Positions 25,219 through 35,600 of a stretch of 64,000 nt of DNA are shown here, one piece after another; within the stretch, counting starts at the first letter, position 1, and the number at the start of each line of letters is the position of its first letter. The notes beneath the pieces were generated by a model. It made no database searches and was not told the origin of the DNA. It worked only from the letters and a program-made list of their open reading frames with translations. The translations under genes were made by a program, and so were the position numbers. Source of the stretch: Verrucomicrobiales bacterium (lineage in GTDB: Bacteria > Verrucomicrobiota > Verrucomicrobiia > Limisphaerales > J093); contig JACKPV010000025.1 of the NCBI GenBank assembly GCA_024233305.1, forward strand, positions 62,001 through 126,000. Direction: 5' to 3'.

Positions 25219-26881
25219 CCGTAACTATTCAGTAGAGGGGGCCGTTTTTGGGGCATACCCCAGCGGAGCGCTGGGAACTCGGAGGGGTTCTCCAACGCGC
25301 GCGGCGCGCTCCGCCGTCCCTCGCTCGGGCGGGCGGGCGCTCTGAACCCCTGGCTCAGGGCGGCTTTGCTTGTCCGGGAACCTCGCTCATCGCCTTGTCC
25401 GGCAGGCCTCAGCCCGGACTTTGCGCCACTGCATTGCAGTTGGGCACCAGACTGATCATCTTCTCCAGCAACCGGCGCCACCAGGCCCGTTCCTGCGGAT
25501 CGCGCACCGCCAGCCGGATCGTCGTCATCCCGCCGGTCTCACTGATAATCCCCCCGGTGGTGAAGAGCCGGAAACGCAACGTCGCCGCCGTCACCCGGTC
25601 CAGCCACCCCAGATGCCGCTGGAACAACTGCGTCAGGTTGTAGCTCACAATCGCCAGGGACAGCGCCGCCTCCGTGCTCCAGAACCGCTTCAGGCACAAC
25701 TTGGGCAGCGCGAAGTCCGCATCCAGTTGCTTGATCACTTCCTCGCACCCGGCCCGTCCGTTGTAGCGCCGCCACACCTCCACCGGGGACACGCTCTGGG
25801 AGAGGTTGGTCACCAGCGCCTGGTAGAGATAGCCCGGGCAGTCGATCAACAACTTGCCGCCGGTCCGTTGCCGGGCCGCTCGCTTTTCCGCCACCCGGTG
25901 GCGCAGCAGGATCAGGCGGCGGGGCTTGGGCCAGTTGGCTTCCTGATGCCAGACCTCCGCCACCTCGGTGCCGGGCACCGAACTGGCCTGCCAGATCAGG
26001 TCCTTCTTCAAGAGCCGTTGCACCGGTTTGAGCAGGCGGGCCACCACGATGTACGAGAGCCGCCGGGCCTCGAGCAGATTGAGCCATTCAGGCAGGCAGA
26101 AACCCGAATCGGCGCGCACCAGGCCGATCGCAATCCACTTGGGCAGCCGCGCCAGCAATTCCAGGGTGAAGGCGACCACGTTGTTGGCGCAGCTGGCGTT
26201 GCCCGGTCGCAACCAAAAGCCGACCACCAGCTTGACCTCCTCGAGCACCGCCACCAGCGGATGCAGGCACGGTTTGGTGCCCAGGCGGGTGTAGCCGGTG
26301 GCCACGCCCTCCTGGTGGCCGTCCTCGTGCAGGAGCCGGGTCGAGTCCAGGTCCAGGCTGTAGCCGCCGGGGCGACTGGGCAGCCGCTCCAGGCACCAGC
26401 GCCAGAGGGGACCGAAGGTGGCCAGGTTCTTCCCGGCCGAGGTGAAGCCCTGGAAGAAGCGGGTAAAGGTGGACTGGCTGCCGATGCGTTGGATGGCCAG
26501 CAGCGCGGGCAGCATCACGTCGTTGCGCAGATGAGCCAGGTGGGCCAGTTTTTGCGCGCCAGCCAGGATGCCGGCCAGGAACCCCAGGGCCAGATCGGCC
26601 ACCGGGATGGCCTTTTTGCTGGTGCGCCGATGCGGCAGCACCAGCGCCAGCAAGGCTCCGAAGCGGTGCCAGTGAAGAAATCCGGCGAAGGTGAGCAGCC
26701 CGGCCCGCCCGCTGACCTTCTGGTCGGTGAAACCGATTTGGATGGTTTTCTCCGGCGTCTGGAGCTTAATGAACTCGGTCACTGTTTGGTGACCGGTTCT
26801 CCCGGTGTGATTGGAGCGTTTATTTCGCACCCCTCCATCACTTCCAAACAGTGACCACCCTTGGCTACTGCATAGTTACGG
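25219..26881 (-). mobile_element. IS1380-family insertion sequence, apparently intact
   Basis: 1663 bp. Terminal inverted repeats: the left end reads inward CCGTAACTATTCAGTAG (25219-25235) and the right end inward CCGTAACTATGCAGTAG (26881-26865). It is flanked by direct repeats CTGAG (25214-25218 and 26882-26886). Removing the IS plus one CTGAG copy rejoins the interrupted WbsX-like gene in frame (GVLLSLDRLRL...), which fixes the boundaries. It carries one transposase gene. A 12-bp inverted repeat (GTCACTGTTTGG 26778-26789 / CCAAACAGTGAC 26845-26856) frames the 5' end of that gene and may be a regulatory or transposase-binding site. Confidence 0.88.
25409..26830 (-). CDS. IS1380-family DDE transposase
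   Basis: 473 aa from ATG 26830; a GTG at 26782 (VTEFIKLQTPEKTIQIGFTDQKVSG) may be the true start, since the residues before it derive from the IS end. DDE/RNase-H-fold motifs are in order: LDLDSTRLLHEDGHQEGVATGYT (first Asp), GLVRADSGFCLP (second Asp) and WRRYNGRAGCEEVIKQLDADFALPKL (catalytic Glu). Also typical are the N-terminal LLTFAGFLHWHRFGALLA and the late FWSTEAALSLAIVSYNLTQLFQRHLG. There is no frameshift or internal stop, so it may be active. It probably acts on the MITEs of this window, which have the same tips. Confidence 0.93.
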   Translation of the reverse strand: MRNKRSNHTGRTGHQTVTEFIKLQTPEKTIQIGFTDQKVSGRAGLLTFAGFLHWHRFGALLALVLPHRRTSKKAIPVADLALGFLAGILAGAQKLAHLAHLRNDVMLPALLAIQRIGSQSTFTRFFQGFTSAGKNLATFGPLWRWCLERLPSRPGGYSLDLDSTRLLHEDGHQEGVATGYTRLGTKPCLHPLVAVLEEVKLVVGFWLRPGNASCANNVVAFTLELLARLPKWIAIGLVRADSGFCLPEWLNLLEARRLSYIVVARLLKPVQRLLKKDLIWQASSVPGTEVAEVWHQEANWPKPRRLILLRHRVAEKRAARQRTGGKLLIDCPGYLYQALVTNLSQSVSPVEVWRRYNGRAGCEEVIKQLDADFALPKLCLKRFWSTEAALSLAIVSYNLTQLFQRHLGWLDRVTAATLRFRLFTTGGIISETGGMTTIRLAVRDPQERAWWRRLLEKMISLVPNCNAVAQSPG

Positions 26882-29664
26882 CTGAGAAGCACCCCGGGTT
26901 GGCGGCCTGGATCAAGGCGGAGGCGCGTGATGACACCGCGCCACCGGGGATTCGTTGCGACGGGAACGTCATACTCATGCCATTGGCCGTCGGCCAGGAT
27001 CGGGAACCGGATGCTCGAAGCCTCGCTTTCCGCCAAGCGGCTGGTGCGCCAGAAGAGTTGGGCGGAGTCGGCGAAGGGTTCGCCGTCCGGGCGGGCAAGC
27101 TTCAGGCGGATGAGCACCGAATCGAATGCGGACGCCTGCGCCTGCATCGGCGGACCGAACAGGGCCGGATCGTTCCCGACCGTCCGGGCGGTGAGCGTGC
27201 CGCCGGTCACCTTCAAGTCGGCCAACTGCATCGAACTGGCCCAGCCTTCGTCGGAGTGCTCAAAGTCCCAGTCCGTGCGGGCCGGTTCCGGTGGCGGGAC
27301 ATCGTAAGGGCCGAGCCCAACGTCCGCCGGCGTCACATCATCGTGTCGCTCCGGCGCGTCGGTGAAGACTTCGCGAATCGCGTCGAGGTACCCAAACCCG
27401 AATTCGCTGTGCGGCTCAATGTAGCTCCCCTCCCCCCACTCGTTCCAGGCTTCAATGAGAATCGCGTTCGGCCCATCGGATTTCGGATTCCGGGTTCCCA
27501 GGACCTCGCGCGCATCCAACAGATGCCGCCTGAACAACGCCGGCGTCCGGCCGAACCGCACCAGGTTGTTCCCGCCGTGCCACGGGCGGCTGTCCCATCC
27601 GCCACACACCGGCAACGGCCAGAGCGGCGCCGGGCTTTCGACAAGCAGGTGTTCCCATTGCTGACGGTAGCCGGGCACCAACGTCTCGAACGGCGCGAAC
27701 TTCCCTTCACCCGTCATGCCAAGATGCGGCCAGTTGTAGGCAGTGACCGAATCATAGCCCTCCGCCGCCGCTTTCCGCGCCCCGCCGGCATCGCCCACGC
27801 ACGCGATGAGATGCAACCCCTTCAACCCGGCGTTCCGACACTCGGCCCGCATCGCATCGAACGCGCGCTTCACGCCGTCGCTCCCGAGATCCTCGGTCTG
27901 TCGGTGCGGACTGAAGATGATCATCACCGGCTGGCCGTCGAACGTGAGATGCTCCGGGCGGCGAAAGTAGTGCTCGATCCAGTACCGCGTGACGGCAAGG
28001 CAATCCTCGGGGGACGAACTGCCCGGCGGATTGTGGTTCGCCCAGAGCAGACAGAACTTCAGCAGGTGGCGATAGCGGGCTTTGAAATAGCCGTCGTGCA
28101 ACGCATGCTCCAACTGCCGCACGCCCTGCGACCAATACCAGTCGTAGGCAAAGAAGGTGATGCCGTGTTCGACCGCCCATTTGATGTGCCAGTCGGCCAC
28201 CTCCGGGTCGCCCTCGCGATACCAGCCGAGCACCGGTCGGCGCTCCGGAAAGCGCTGGAGCGGCTGCCACTGGCTCGCAGTCTTCCAACCGGGAAAGTAG
28301 TAGACGCCCACCTCGCAGGGACCGCGCACGGGTTGGGGTTCCGGGACGTAGGTAGTCTTGGCGATGTCGAACGGCGGGGTAATCTGAAGGGGCGCGCTCG
28401 CGGTGGCGGGATCGATGTCAGCCGCCTCGACTTCGAGACGCATCTCCCCCGCCACCGGTTGCCGGGCCTCGATGGTCCACACCAACGTTCCCTCCTCACC
28501 CGGCGCCAATGATGCGGGTGCTTCGGACGGCTGCCCGGCAAGAAGTTCAACTCCGTCCGGCAACGTCAGCGTCGCGTCGATCGGCCCAGCCTTTGCCCCA
28601 CCGGTGTTCGCAAGCCAGGCCACGAGTTGCGCCGGGCGACCGACGCGGGGCAGCGCCTCTGCCAGCGCGAAGGAAGTCACTTCGAGTTGCGGCGGCCCTT
28701 GCGGGGTGTCGCTGATGACCAACGAACGCACCGTGACCATGGCGGGCTCATCGCTGGGGCGAAGGCCCAGGCCCACCACGGTTCCACGCCAGTCCCGGGC
28801 CGACAGCAGATCAAGGTGATACGTGTGTTCCCGGCCGTCCGCCTCAATCGGGAACGTGAGACTGTGCCAACCCGGTTCGCGTTCGGTAAGAAAGAACAAG
28901 GTCGCGTGCCGTCCGGGGTTCGCGCGCATTCGCAGGCCGACGTAGTTTTGCTCCGCCGCGTTGATCCGGACGGGCGGACTCAGCAGTAGGATCGAGGGGT
29001 CCGAAAGGAGGCTGCCGCCGGCCCACGGCACCGGTGGTTCATCATTCTCCAAGCCCAACGCCTGCCAGCCCGCAGCGCCGTTCTCGAAATCGAATCGGGC
29101 CGTGGCGACCGGCGCCGGCAGCGACAGATCCAGCACGCGGATCCGGTCGAGTTCGAAGTCCGCCCCGTCGTAGACATCAAACCGCAACCGCACGATGCGT
29201 CCTTCCGGATGCCAGCCGGGAAGCAGGCGATACGTATGCCATCGGCCATCGCCATCGACATTGAACCGCGTCGACTTCTCCTGACTGAAGCCGCCGTACC
29301 TACCGGTGGAGGTATTGCTCCAGAACAGTTCCGCCACGCCGTCGCGATCCGCCCGGAGCCGGATTTCGACGACCTGCCACGGCGAGGCGGGAAGCTCGAG
29401 CAGCGGCCGCAACTCGAGGATCGGGTCGCTCCCCGTCGCGCGGCAGTTGAGGGTCCCGTTCGTAACGACAACGTCCGTCAAATGGGCATTCGCCTGCCAA
29501 CCCTGCGCGTCGCCCGCGCGGTCGAAGCCCCACTCGGCGAGCGCCGACATGTCCGCACCGTGAGCGGCGAAGCCGCCGGCCATGGCAACGAGTTGGGCGA
29601 AGCGCCGCGCGACTTTCCCAAGGCGGGGCACGGGATGCGCGCCGGGGATGAACTTCTTCTTCAT
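26779..29664 (-). CDS. WbsX/GH99-like secreted protein, 3' end replaced by an IS1380 insertion
   Basis: 961 aa as it stands, from ATG 29664 (MKKKFIPGAHPVPRLGKVARRFAQLVAMAGGFAAHGA). Residues ~40-340 hold two beta-sandwich, carbohydrate-binding-like units (WGFDRAGDAQGWQANAHLTDV; FDFENGAAGWQALGLEND). Residues ~455-770 are the WbsX (GH99-like TIM-barrel) domain: GVYYFPGWKTASQWQPL, ITFFAYDWYWSQGVRQLEHAL, CLLWANHNPP, QPVMIIFSP and the hallmark ILIEAWNEWGEGSYIEP. A third beta-sandwich follows. The last 36 residues (LLSRNYAVAKGG...) are encoded by the IS. The original ending LDRLRLKPSEVEP-stop lies beyond it at 25171-25213, giving a 941-aa ancestor. The truncated protein may still fold. Likely role: processing of complex glycans. 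Confidence 0.88.
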   Translation of the reverse strand: MKKKFIPGAHPVPRLGKVARRFAQLVAMAGGFAAHGADMSALAEWGFDRAGDAQGWQANAHLTDVVVTNGTLNCRATGSDPILELRPLLELPASPWQVVEIRLRADRDGVAELFWSNTSTGRYGGFSQEKSTRFNVDGDGRWHTYRLLPGWHPEGRIVRLRFDVYDGADFELDRIRVLDLSLPAPVATARFDFENGAAGWQALGLENDEPPVPWAGGSLLSDPSILLLSPPVRINAAEQNYVGLRMRANPGRHATLFFLTEREPGWHSLTFPIEADGREHTYHLDLLSARDWRGTVVGLGLRPSDEPAMVTVRSLVISDTPQGPPQLEVTSFALAEALPRVGRPAQLVAWLANTGGAKAGPIDATLTLPDGVELLAGQPSEAPASLAPGEEGTLVWTIEARQPVAGEMRLEVEAADIDPATASAPLQITPPFDIAKTTYVPEPQPVRGPCEVGVYYFPGWKTASQWQPLQRFPERRPVLGWYREGDPEVADWHIKWAVEHGITFFAYDWYWSQGVRQLEHALHDGYFKARYRHLLKFCLLWANHNPPGSSSPEDCLAVTRYWIEHYFRRPEHLTFDGQPVMIIFSPHRQTEDLGSDGVKRAFDAMRAECRNAGLKGLHLIACVGDAGGARKAAAEGYDSVTAYNWPHLGMTGEGKFAPFETLVPGYRQQWEHLLVESPAPLWPLPVCGGWDSRPWHGGNNLVRFGRTPALFRRHLLDAREVLGTRNPKSDGPNAILIEAWNEWGEGSYIEPHSEFGFGYLDAIREVFTDAPERHDDVTPADVGLGPYDVPPPEPARTDWDFEHSDEGWASSMQLADLKVTGGTLTARTVGNDPALFGPPMQAQASAFDSVLIRLKLARPDGEPFADSAQLFWRTSRLAESEASSIRFPILADGQWHEYDVPVATNPRWRGVITRLRLDPGRQPGVLLSRNYAVAKGGHCLEVMEGCEINAPITPGEPVTKQ

Positions 29665-29779
29665 ACCGGACAAGCAACGGTAGCGACGACACCGCACCCC
29701 TTGTCCATCGGATGGGAGGGGAGATGAGGCGGGGAATGTGGGGCGTCCATCCACGAGTAGCGCGACCAAGGGTCGTCGA

Positions 29780-31897
29780 TTAGGGATTGAAGGAAACGGG
29801 ATACTGGGCCTCCACGTTCACGCGGGTCGTGAGCGGTTCGCCGTTCACCGCGCCGCCCAACGGGCCGTCCGCGTTGAACCGGACCCGCCATCGGCTCCCG
29901 ATCTGCACCCCATCCGCCGCCAACAGCGTCACCTTCGCGGACGCTTGATCCGTTTCCTCGCCGATTTCGAAGACGTGCAGGAATTGCGTGCGGGTCCCGG
30001 TATTCGGATCGGCGACTTCGATTCGCCACGGACATGAGGGTGGTTTCTTCCCGCCTTCGGTCATGTGGTTGTACTGTGCCGCGGGCTCGAACGGATGTCC
30101 CCAGGCGTCCTGCCCGTCTCCACCCCGAAACGCCACCACTGCGTTCGTCGGCAGCAACGGGGTCAGAAACATGCGCGACCGACCCGACGAAAGCACTTCT
30201 CCCCGTCCGTCGGCTTCCGGCTGGCTCAACCACGTAAACCGGTTGCGGTCGCGCCGCGGTTCGTCGGGAATGTGAAGAAAGAAATGCCGCCGGAAATCCG
30301 GGCGCGTCGCCTCCACCCGGTCGAAAACCACGAAGAACTCCCGCGCCCCGCGCAGGTAGAGCAACTGCCGCGTGACCTCGCGCACTTTGTCCGGGTTGTA
30401 GCCGGCGGTAATATCCGCCGCCGCGTAGGTGTATTCCGGCGTGGTTTCAAAGGCCACCATGTGTCCGCGTTCGCGCGGGAAGGGACCGCCTTCATATACG
30501 TGCCGGAGCAGACCGCCGTCATTCTCGTTCCCGCGATCCCGACGGAACTTCTCGTCCGGATCGAACACGGTGACGATGTTGAAGATGAGCGAGCCGCCGG
30601 CGTAATGGTCGCTGTCATTGTGCCCCTGACCGCCCTGCCGTGACACCAAAGCGCCCCGCTTCGCGATAAGGAAGTGGCCCTCGTCATCGCGCGAATGCCC
30701 GGCGAATTGCGGCCCGCAACCGAAGAAAGCCCAGGTGGCATTCGGATCGTCCCAAGCGCTGCGCATATAGACATGCCCGGCCCCGGGAAACAAATAGGCC
30801 AGCGGCAGCGTGTCCGGCGGCTCGGGCGCGATGGATGGATCGGTGCAGGCGACCCGTTGCCAGCGTTCGCGCAACCACTCCCGGCCCCGCTCCGAGAACC
30901 ACTGCGACAACCCGTCGTGCAACATCGGCGCCGCGCGCGCGAACGCCGACGGCTTCGCGCCGTCGCCGTCGTCGATCCAGGCCGTGCGCTCGTTATGCGG
31001 CATCATCGTATAGGCCACCCAGCGCGGCGACTCGACGGGATAACCCCACGGCTTGAGCGCGGCGAAGTAATCAATCCCGGTCGCGGTGCGCCAGGCCTGG
31101 AACGCGTACGGAATGACCGTCACCGGACCGTAGCCGCCGTGGCCATAGGACTCCGACCAGACGCCGCCCATCCGGTCGAACTTCGGCAGACATTCCGCCG
31201 GCACGCGCTCGTCCCAGGAATCGAGAAACCGCCCGGCGTCCGCTTCGTGGCGCGTCCCGGCGCCGGTGATGGCCAGGGCGATGAACAGCTTTTGGGTCAG
31301 CGCGTCCCGGCAGTTCATGATGTTCAGGTGGATCGGCCCCCAGGTCTGGTTGTATTCCCAATGCCCCCATTTGAGGAGGATTTCTGGCTCCTCGGTGAAG
31401 AACCGCAGCCATGACCCGAGGGCGTTGCCGTACTGCACGCGCTGTTCCGGTGTGAGGGCGTCGTAGATCCAGTCGTACGCCAGGGCATGATAACCGAAAT
31501 GACTGCCTTCCCGATTCGCGATGATCGCGCCATCACCCCACTCTCTGACGATGACATCGGCGTACGGACGACCGTCGCGGCCAAGTTCGCGTTCGATGAG
31601 GTAAGCCAGGCCGCAGTTCATCAGATCCTCGGGAATGGACCACGCATTCGAAATATATTGGATGCCGCCGCGTCGCACCGCCGCGTCGGCTCGTTCCTTC
31701 ACGATACGGTAGTCCTCTGCCAGCGGTCCCGCGCACCGGCTCGCGGTGGCGGCCACGTCCTCAATGAGCAACCGGGGGTGGACCGGCTTCACGGTGAATC
31801 CCCGCTCCGCCGACGCATCGAGGGCAGCAAGGAAAAGTGCGAGAACTGCGGAAATGCGGCCGCGCATCCCCGGTGGCGTGGGCAGGAAGTGGAACAT
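29780..31897 (-). CDS. Heparinase II/III-like polysaccharide lyase family protein, secreted
   Basis: 705 aa from ATG 31897. A strong ribosome site (GGAGG, 6-7 nt before) and the signal peptide (MRGRISAVLALFLAALDASA) decide this start over the longer frame from 31939. The N-terminal half is an (alpha/alpha) toroid (MNCGLAYLIERELGRDGRPYADVIVREWGD, SHFGYHALAYDWIYDALTPEQRVQYG, HWEYNQTWGPIHLNIMNC). The second half is the heparinase II/III beta-sandwich with FAGHSRDDEGHFLIAKRGALVSRQGGQGHNDSDHYAGGSLIFNIVTVFDP, whose His/Tyr set resembles the catalytic core. Such lyases cleave uronic-acid glycans by beta-elimination; the substrate is unknown. It lies about 105 bp downstream of the SRPBCC gene and upstream of the WbsX-like gene on the same strand. 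Confidence 0.88.
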   Translation of the reverse strand: MFHFLPTPPGMRGRISAVLALFLAALDASAERGFTVKPVHPRLLIEDVAATASRCAGPLAEDYRIVKERADAAVRRGGIQYISNAWSIPEDLMNCGLAYLIERELGRDGRPYADVIVREWGDGAIIANREGSHFGYHALAYDWIYDALTPEQRVQYGNALGSWLRFFTEEPEILLKWGHWEYNQTWGPIHLNIMNCRDALTQKLFIALAITGAGTRHEADAGRFLDSWDERVPAECLPKFDRMGGVWSESYGHGGYGPVTVIPYAFQAWRTATGIDYFAALKPWGYPVESPRWVAYTMMPHNERTAWIDDGDGAKPSAFARAAPMLHDGLSQWFSERGREWLRERWQRVACTDPSIAPEPPDTLPLAYLFPGAGHVYMRSAWDDPNATWAFFGCGPQFAGHSRDDEGHFLIAKRGALVSRQGGQGHNDSDHYAGGSLIFNIVTVFDPDEKFRRDRGNENDGGLLRHVYEGGPFPRERGHMVAFETTPEYTYAAADITAGYNPDKVREVTRQLLYLRGAREFFVVFDRVEATRPDFRRHFFLHIPDEPRRDRNRFTWLSQPEADGRGEVLSSGRSRMFLTPLLPTNAVVAFRGGDGQDAWGHPFEPAAQYNHMTEGGKKPPSCPWRIEVADPNTGTRTQFLHVFEIGEETDQASAKVTLLAADGVQIGSRWRVRFNADGPLGGAVNGEPLTTRVNVEAQYPVSFNP

Positions 31898-32001
31898 CGC
31901 TTTCCTCCGATTCTGATCCCGCGGTTGGCGCTCGGGCAAGGAGCGATTCCGTCAGGGACGCCCGCGAACGGCTCCCGCTTCATCGAACCGACTTCCTCAG
32001 C

Positions 32002-32487
32002 TCACACGAACCCGCCGGGGGACCGGTCGCCGCTGGAATCCGCAGCGGCGAAGATCTCCGCGAGCTTCTGTCGCCGAAAGGCGAAGATGCGCTCGACATC
32101 CCGCCGGACGAACAACCGCTCCACGAGAGCGCCCCCCGGCACCCCATAACGCACCAAATCCCGGCAAAGCGTCCCACCGTTCTGCTCCTCGAAAGTATGC
32201 TCGTGCCACCACTGCCGGTAGGGCCCGCGCAGTTGCTGGTCCACGAACCGGTGGGGCGGTTCCCACACGCAGATTTCGGTGCGCCATTTCACCGGCAGAC
32301 CGTGTATTCGCAGCACATAGTCGATCAACGCACCCGGACGCAGTTCGATCCTCCCCGGCGTCACCACCCGGAAGCGCAACCAATCCGGGGTGATGGCCTC
32401 CAGATTGTGCGCGTCCGCAAAAAACGGAAACACCTCCGCCCGCGGTCGCGGAAGCCACTGTTCGGCGCTGAATTCATGGATCTTCAT
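32002..32487 (-). CDS. SRPBCC (START/Bet v1-like) domain protein
   Basis: 161 aa from ATG 32487 (MKIHEFSAEQWLPRPRAEVFPFFADAHNLEAITPDWLRFRV). It has no signal peptide, so it should be cytoplasmic. The opening pattern (xEVFPFFADAHNLExITPxWLxF) and the later IDYVLRIHGLPVKWRTEI, PHRFVDQQLRGPYRQWWHEHTFEE and GTLCRDLVRYGVPGG are those of the SRPBCC ligand-binding group often annotated as cell-division inhibitor or cyclase/dehydrase-like. The ligand is unknown. The longer frame upstream to 32610 looks non-coding. Confidence 0.87.
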   Translation of the reverse strand: MKIHEFSAEQWLPRPRAEVFPFFADAHNLEAITPDWLRFRVVTPGRIELRPGALIDYVLRIHGLPVKWRTEICVWEPPHRFVDQQLRGPYRQWWHEHTFEEQNGGTLCRDLVRYGVPGGALVERLFVRRDVERIFAFRRQKLAEIFAAADSSGDRSPGGFV

Positions 32488-32667
32488 ACTTCGGACACCG
32501 GTCCAGCCGGCCCCGGCGGTAATGTGTCCCCCACCCGGCCCGCCGCAACCCGATCCCTCCCAGCGCCTCCGCATGGACATGGATTGGCTGATGAGCAGCC
32601 GCCGCGCCACACTCGATGAGAGGTTGCCGGAGCACGCGCGGACGCCACCTCAACTTCCACGAGTGTA

Positions 32668-32686
32668 AATAGTGAGGACTGACCCC
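32668..32686. repeat. Short dispersed repeat (half-site of a REP-like element)
   Basis: AATAGTGAGGACTGACCCC. The same 19 bases occur at 51434-51452, and the inverted GGGGTCAG / CTGACCCC pair bounds the hairpin element at 38621-38678. Here it stands alone in the 204-bp gap between the PD40 gene end and the SRPBCC gene, which holds nothing else I can name. Confidence 0.6.
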
Positions 32687-32691
32687 TGGGC

Positions 32692-35600
32692 CTAGAGCGG
32701 GCGTGTCTGGCGGTGGCGGTAGTCCGGCCAGAGGGGGCAGTTCAGGTCGATCCAGGCTTTCAACGCCCGCGTTTGCTCCGGTTTCAAGCGCACCGCGGCG
32801 TGGTCCTGGTCCGCCAGTACGGCAAACAGCCGGCTCTTCACAGTGCCGAACGTCAGCGGGTCCGCTTTGAAATGACGCGCGCCGTAATGCCAGTCGAAGT
32901 AGTGGACCCAACCGCCCTCGATCAGCGAGCGGTAGGAGGCCGGCACCCGCTCGGGATCACGGGTCCCGGAAAGGTCGGGTTGCGGGCCGGAATCGCCGTC
33001 GTGACAGGAGACGCAGTGGGCATCGAGCACGGGCTGCAGGACGTGTTCGTAGTCGAAAGCCCCTCCCCCCCATGGAGGTGGAATAAGGGAATGCACGGGA
33101 TGGCCGAAATGCGAACGCACATGGCTGGAAGTGGTGGCTCGATCCTCATGGCAGCCGACGCAACTGCGCTGCTCCCCGGGCTGCAGTTGGACCACGCTGC
33201 GCATGCGCTGCAGTTCGTTGAAGTCCTCATCAAGCAACTGGAAGTAGAGCACGCGGCCGGCGGGCGCTGTGAAACTGACCGAGCCGTCCGGCTCGATGGG
33301 AACCGTGCCCAGCACCGCCTTGGCCACGTAACTCGGCCAGCCGTTGTTCTCGGTCACCGTCGCCGAGCCATCCCCGGTCCGGGTCGCGCGGCCCTGCCGG
33401 AACGCGTGCGGTTCGAGCGCGTTGGCGGAGTGGGTGGTGTAGCTCTCCGGCTTCCCCGTCACCACGTGGATCGGCGTGGCGTAAAAGTCCTGAAAGCCCG
33501 CGTGCGAACCGCGGTATTCGCCGTCCGCCAATCGCTCGAGCGGCGCCGGCATTTCCTGCGAAACCTGCAGGTGCTTCGCCCGTCCGCGCGGCACGGCGCT
33601 CCCGAGGCCGGCGTAGACATCCTGGACGGTGAACCGCCCCAAATCCTGGGCCGCCAAAGTCGCATCGCGCGAGGCCGGCAGCACCGGCGGACGCGGGCGC
33701 GGGCGCAAGGGTGAAGGGCTTTTGCTGCTGATCGCGGGGTCCACGTAGAGCAACTCGCGGTTCCCATAGCGGTCGATGAGATACAATCCCCAGTGCGCGT
33801 TCCGGCCCGGGCTGTGGCTGACGAGGAAATGATCACGGGAAACCGGCTCGGGATCCATGAAGGTCTCCTGATGCGAACGGTCCATCTGGTATTGCGGTCG
33901 GGTGTCCGGAGTGATGCTCGTGATGGCCGCGGGATTGAACCGGCCCGGGGCCGGATCGATTAGCGCCACCGGCCCCTGGTGGTCACCGTGCGAGATAATG
34001 TTGCAGACGAGTTCCCGGCTCCCGGGCACTTCGCGCGCGTGGCCGTAGCCGTACGGAGTGTCGTTGCCGAAAACCAGCTCCGGGTGATCGCCCTCCGGGT
34101 GGATCGCCCAGAGGGTGTGCCCGAAATCAGCGCCCTTGTCCAGATACTCCGACCGTGTCCAGAGAATGCGGCCGTCCCGGGTGACGCACGGATTCCATTC
34201 GCTCACGTTGGCGAATGAAAGCCGGCGCAGGCCGGAGCCGTCGGGCTCCATCCGGTGCAGCACGTAGGCCTGTGGTTCCCAGCACAGGAACCGCGAGGCG
34301 CACCGCGTCGACATGAAGGCCAGCCCCCCGTCGGGCAACGGCGCCGGATCGAAATCGTGGAACGGTCCTTCGGTCAACTGCCGCAGCCCGGAGCCGTCCG
34401 CCGGCACCCTCATCAAGTGCCAGTAGGATTGCCACCCGGCCACCTCGGGTTCCTCCGGACGATAGGCAAAGTAGATCGTGCGGGCGTCGAAGTCGGCAAC
34501 CGGATCCCGCGCAATGCCGGCGCGGCCATCGAACAATGTCTGCACTTCGGCTCGCGCCGGCTCCAGGCGGCCTTCCGCATCCCGCGGCAGGTGCAGCACA
34601 CAGATCCCGCCGCCGGACACGAACAGCGAATCCAGATGCTCGCTGTAATTGTGCGAGGAGTGGTACGGATGCCGCTTGGCGAAGAGCACGTGTTCGACCG
34701 GGGCCAGCCGGGGGTCGCGGAGGAACAACCGGCGTTTGGCCAGGCGGGCGGCCAGATACAGATCGTCCGAGGCCATCGCCGCCAAATCCCCCGCCCTCCC
34801 CTGCAACGCCGCCAGTTCGGCCCGTTCCTCGCGCACGTCCACGCCCAGCCCGTCCAGGCGTTCGATCATCTCGCCGAACTGGAACAAGGCACGTTCGAGC
34901 GGCGCCATCCGCGCCAAGCGCCCCCAATAGGGCGGTCCGCCGGGCATGGCCGGACGATCGTTCACCAACGGCGAAAGATAATCCTGCGTGTCCATGCGCC
35001 CCCAGGTCTCGCGCTCGCACAGGAAGGCGTAATTCACCACGGCCTCCCACGTCGGGGCCGACAGCGCTTCCACGGGGAAGGTCAGGTTCGGTCGCGGCGT
35101 GGGCAGTTGCGCCGGCGTGCGGCTGAGCTTCCCCGCCGGCTGCCAAGTCCCGCCGTCGAGCGAGAGGCGCACCTCGGCCTCCAGAATCTGCCGGTCGAGG
35201 AACTGGCCTTCGCGGTCGCGCGAAACCGTCACGCGCGCGACGGAGGCGGCTCGCGGCAGAGCGATCTGCGCCCACTCCTCGCCGCTGGTGGCCGCGATCC
35301 AGCTGTGGCTGTTCCCATACTGCCCGTCGTTGAGGTGGGACACCGCATGGATCGCGTACCCGGGTAGCAGCGATGAAGCGCTGGCAACCGCGCCGCGCTC
35401 AGCGAGCGCGAGGTTGACCGGGGAACCCGGTCCGTAAACCTCAAGCTCGTCAACGCAAGGCTCGGCGGAGTGAGTCCGCAGGATCACCAAGCGCACGAAG
35501 CGCGCCTCCTGCGGAGCGAACTCGATGGACGCAGCCAAGCTGCCGGCTTCCCGTCCGGCCTCGGACCTCGCCGCGAAGCTGGCAAAGGCCTCCCCGGCGA

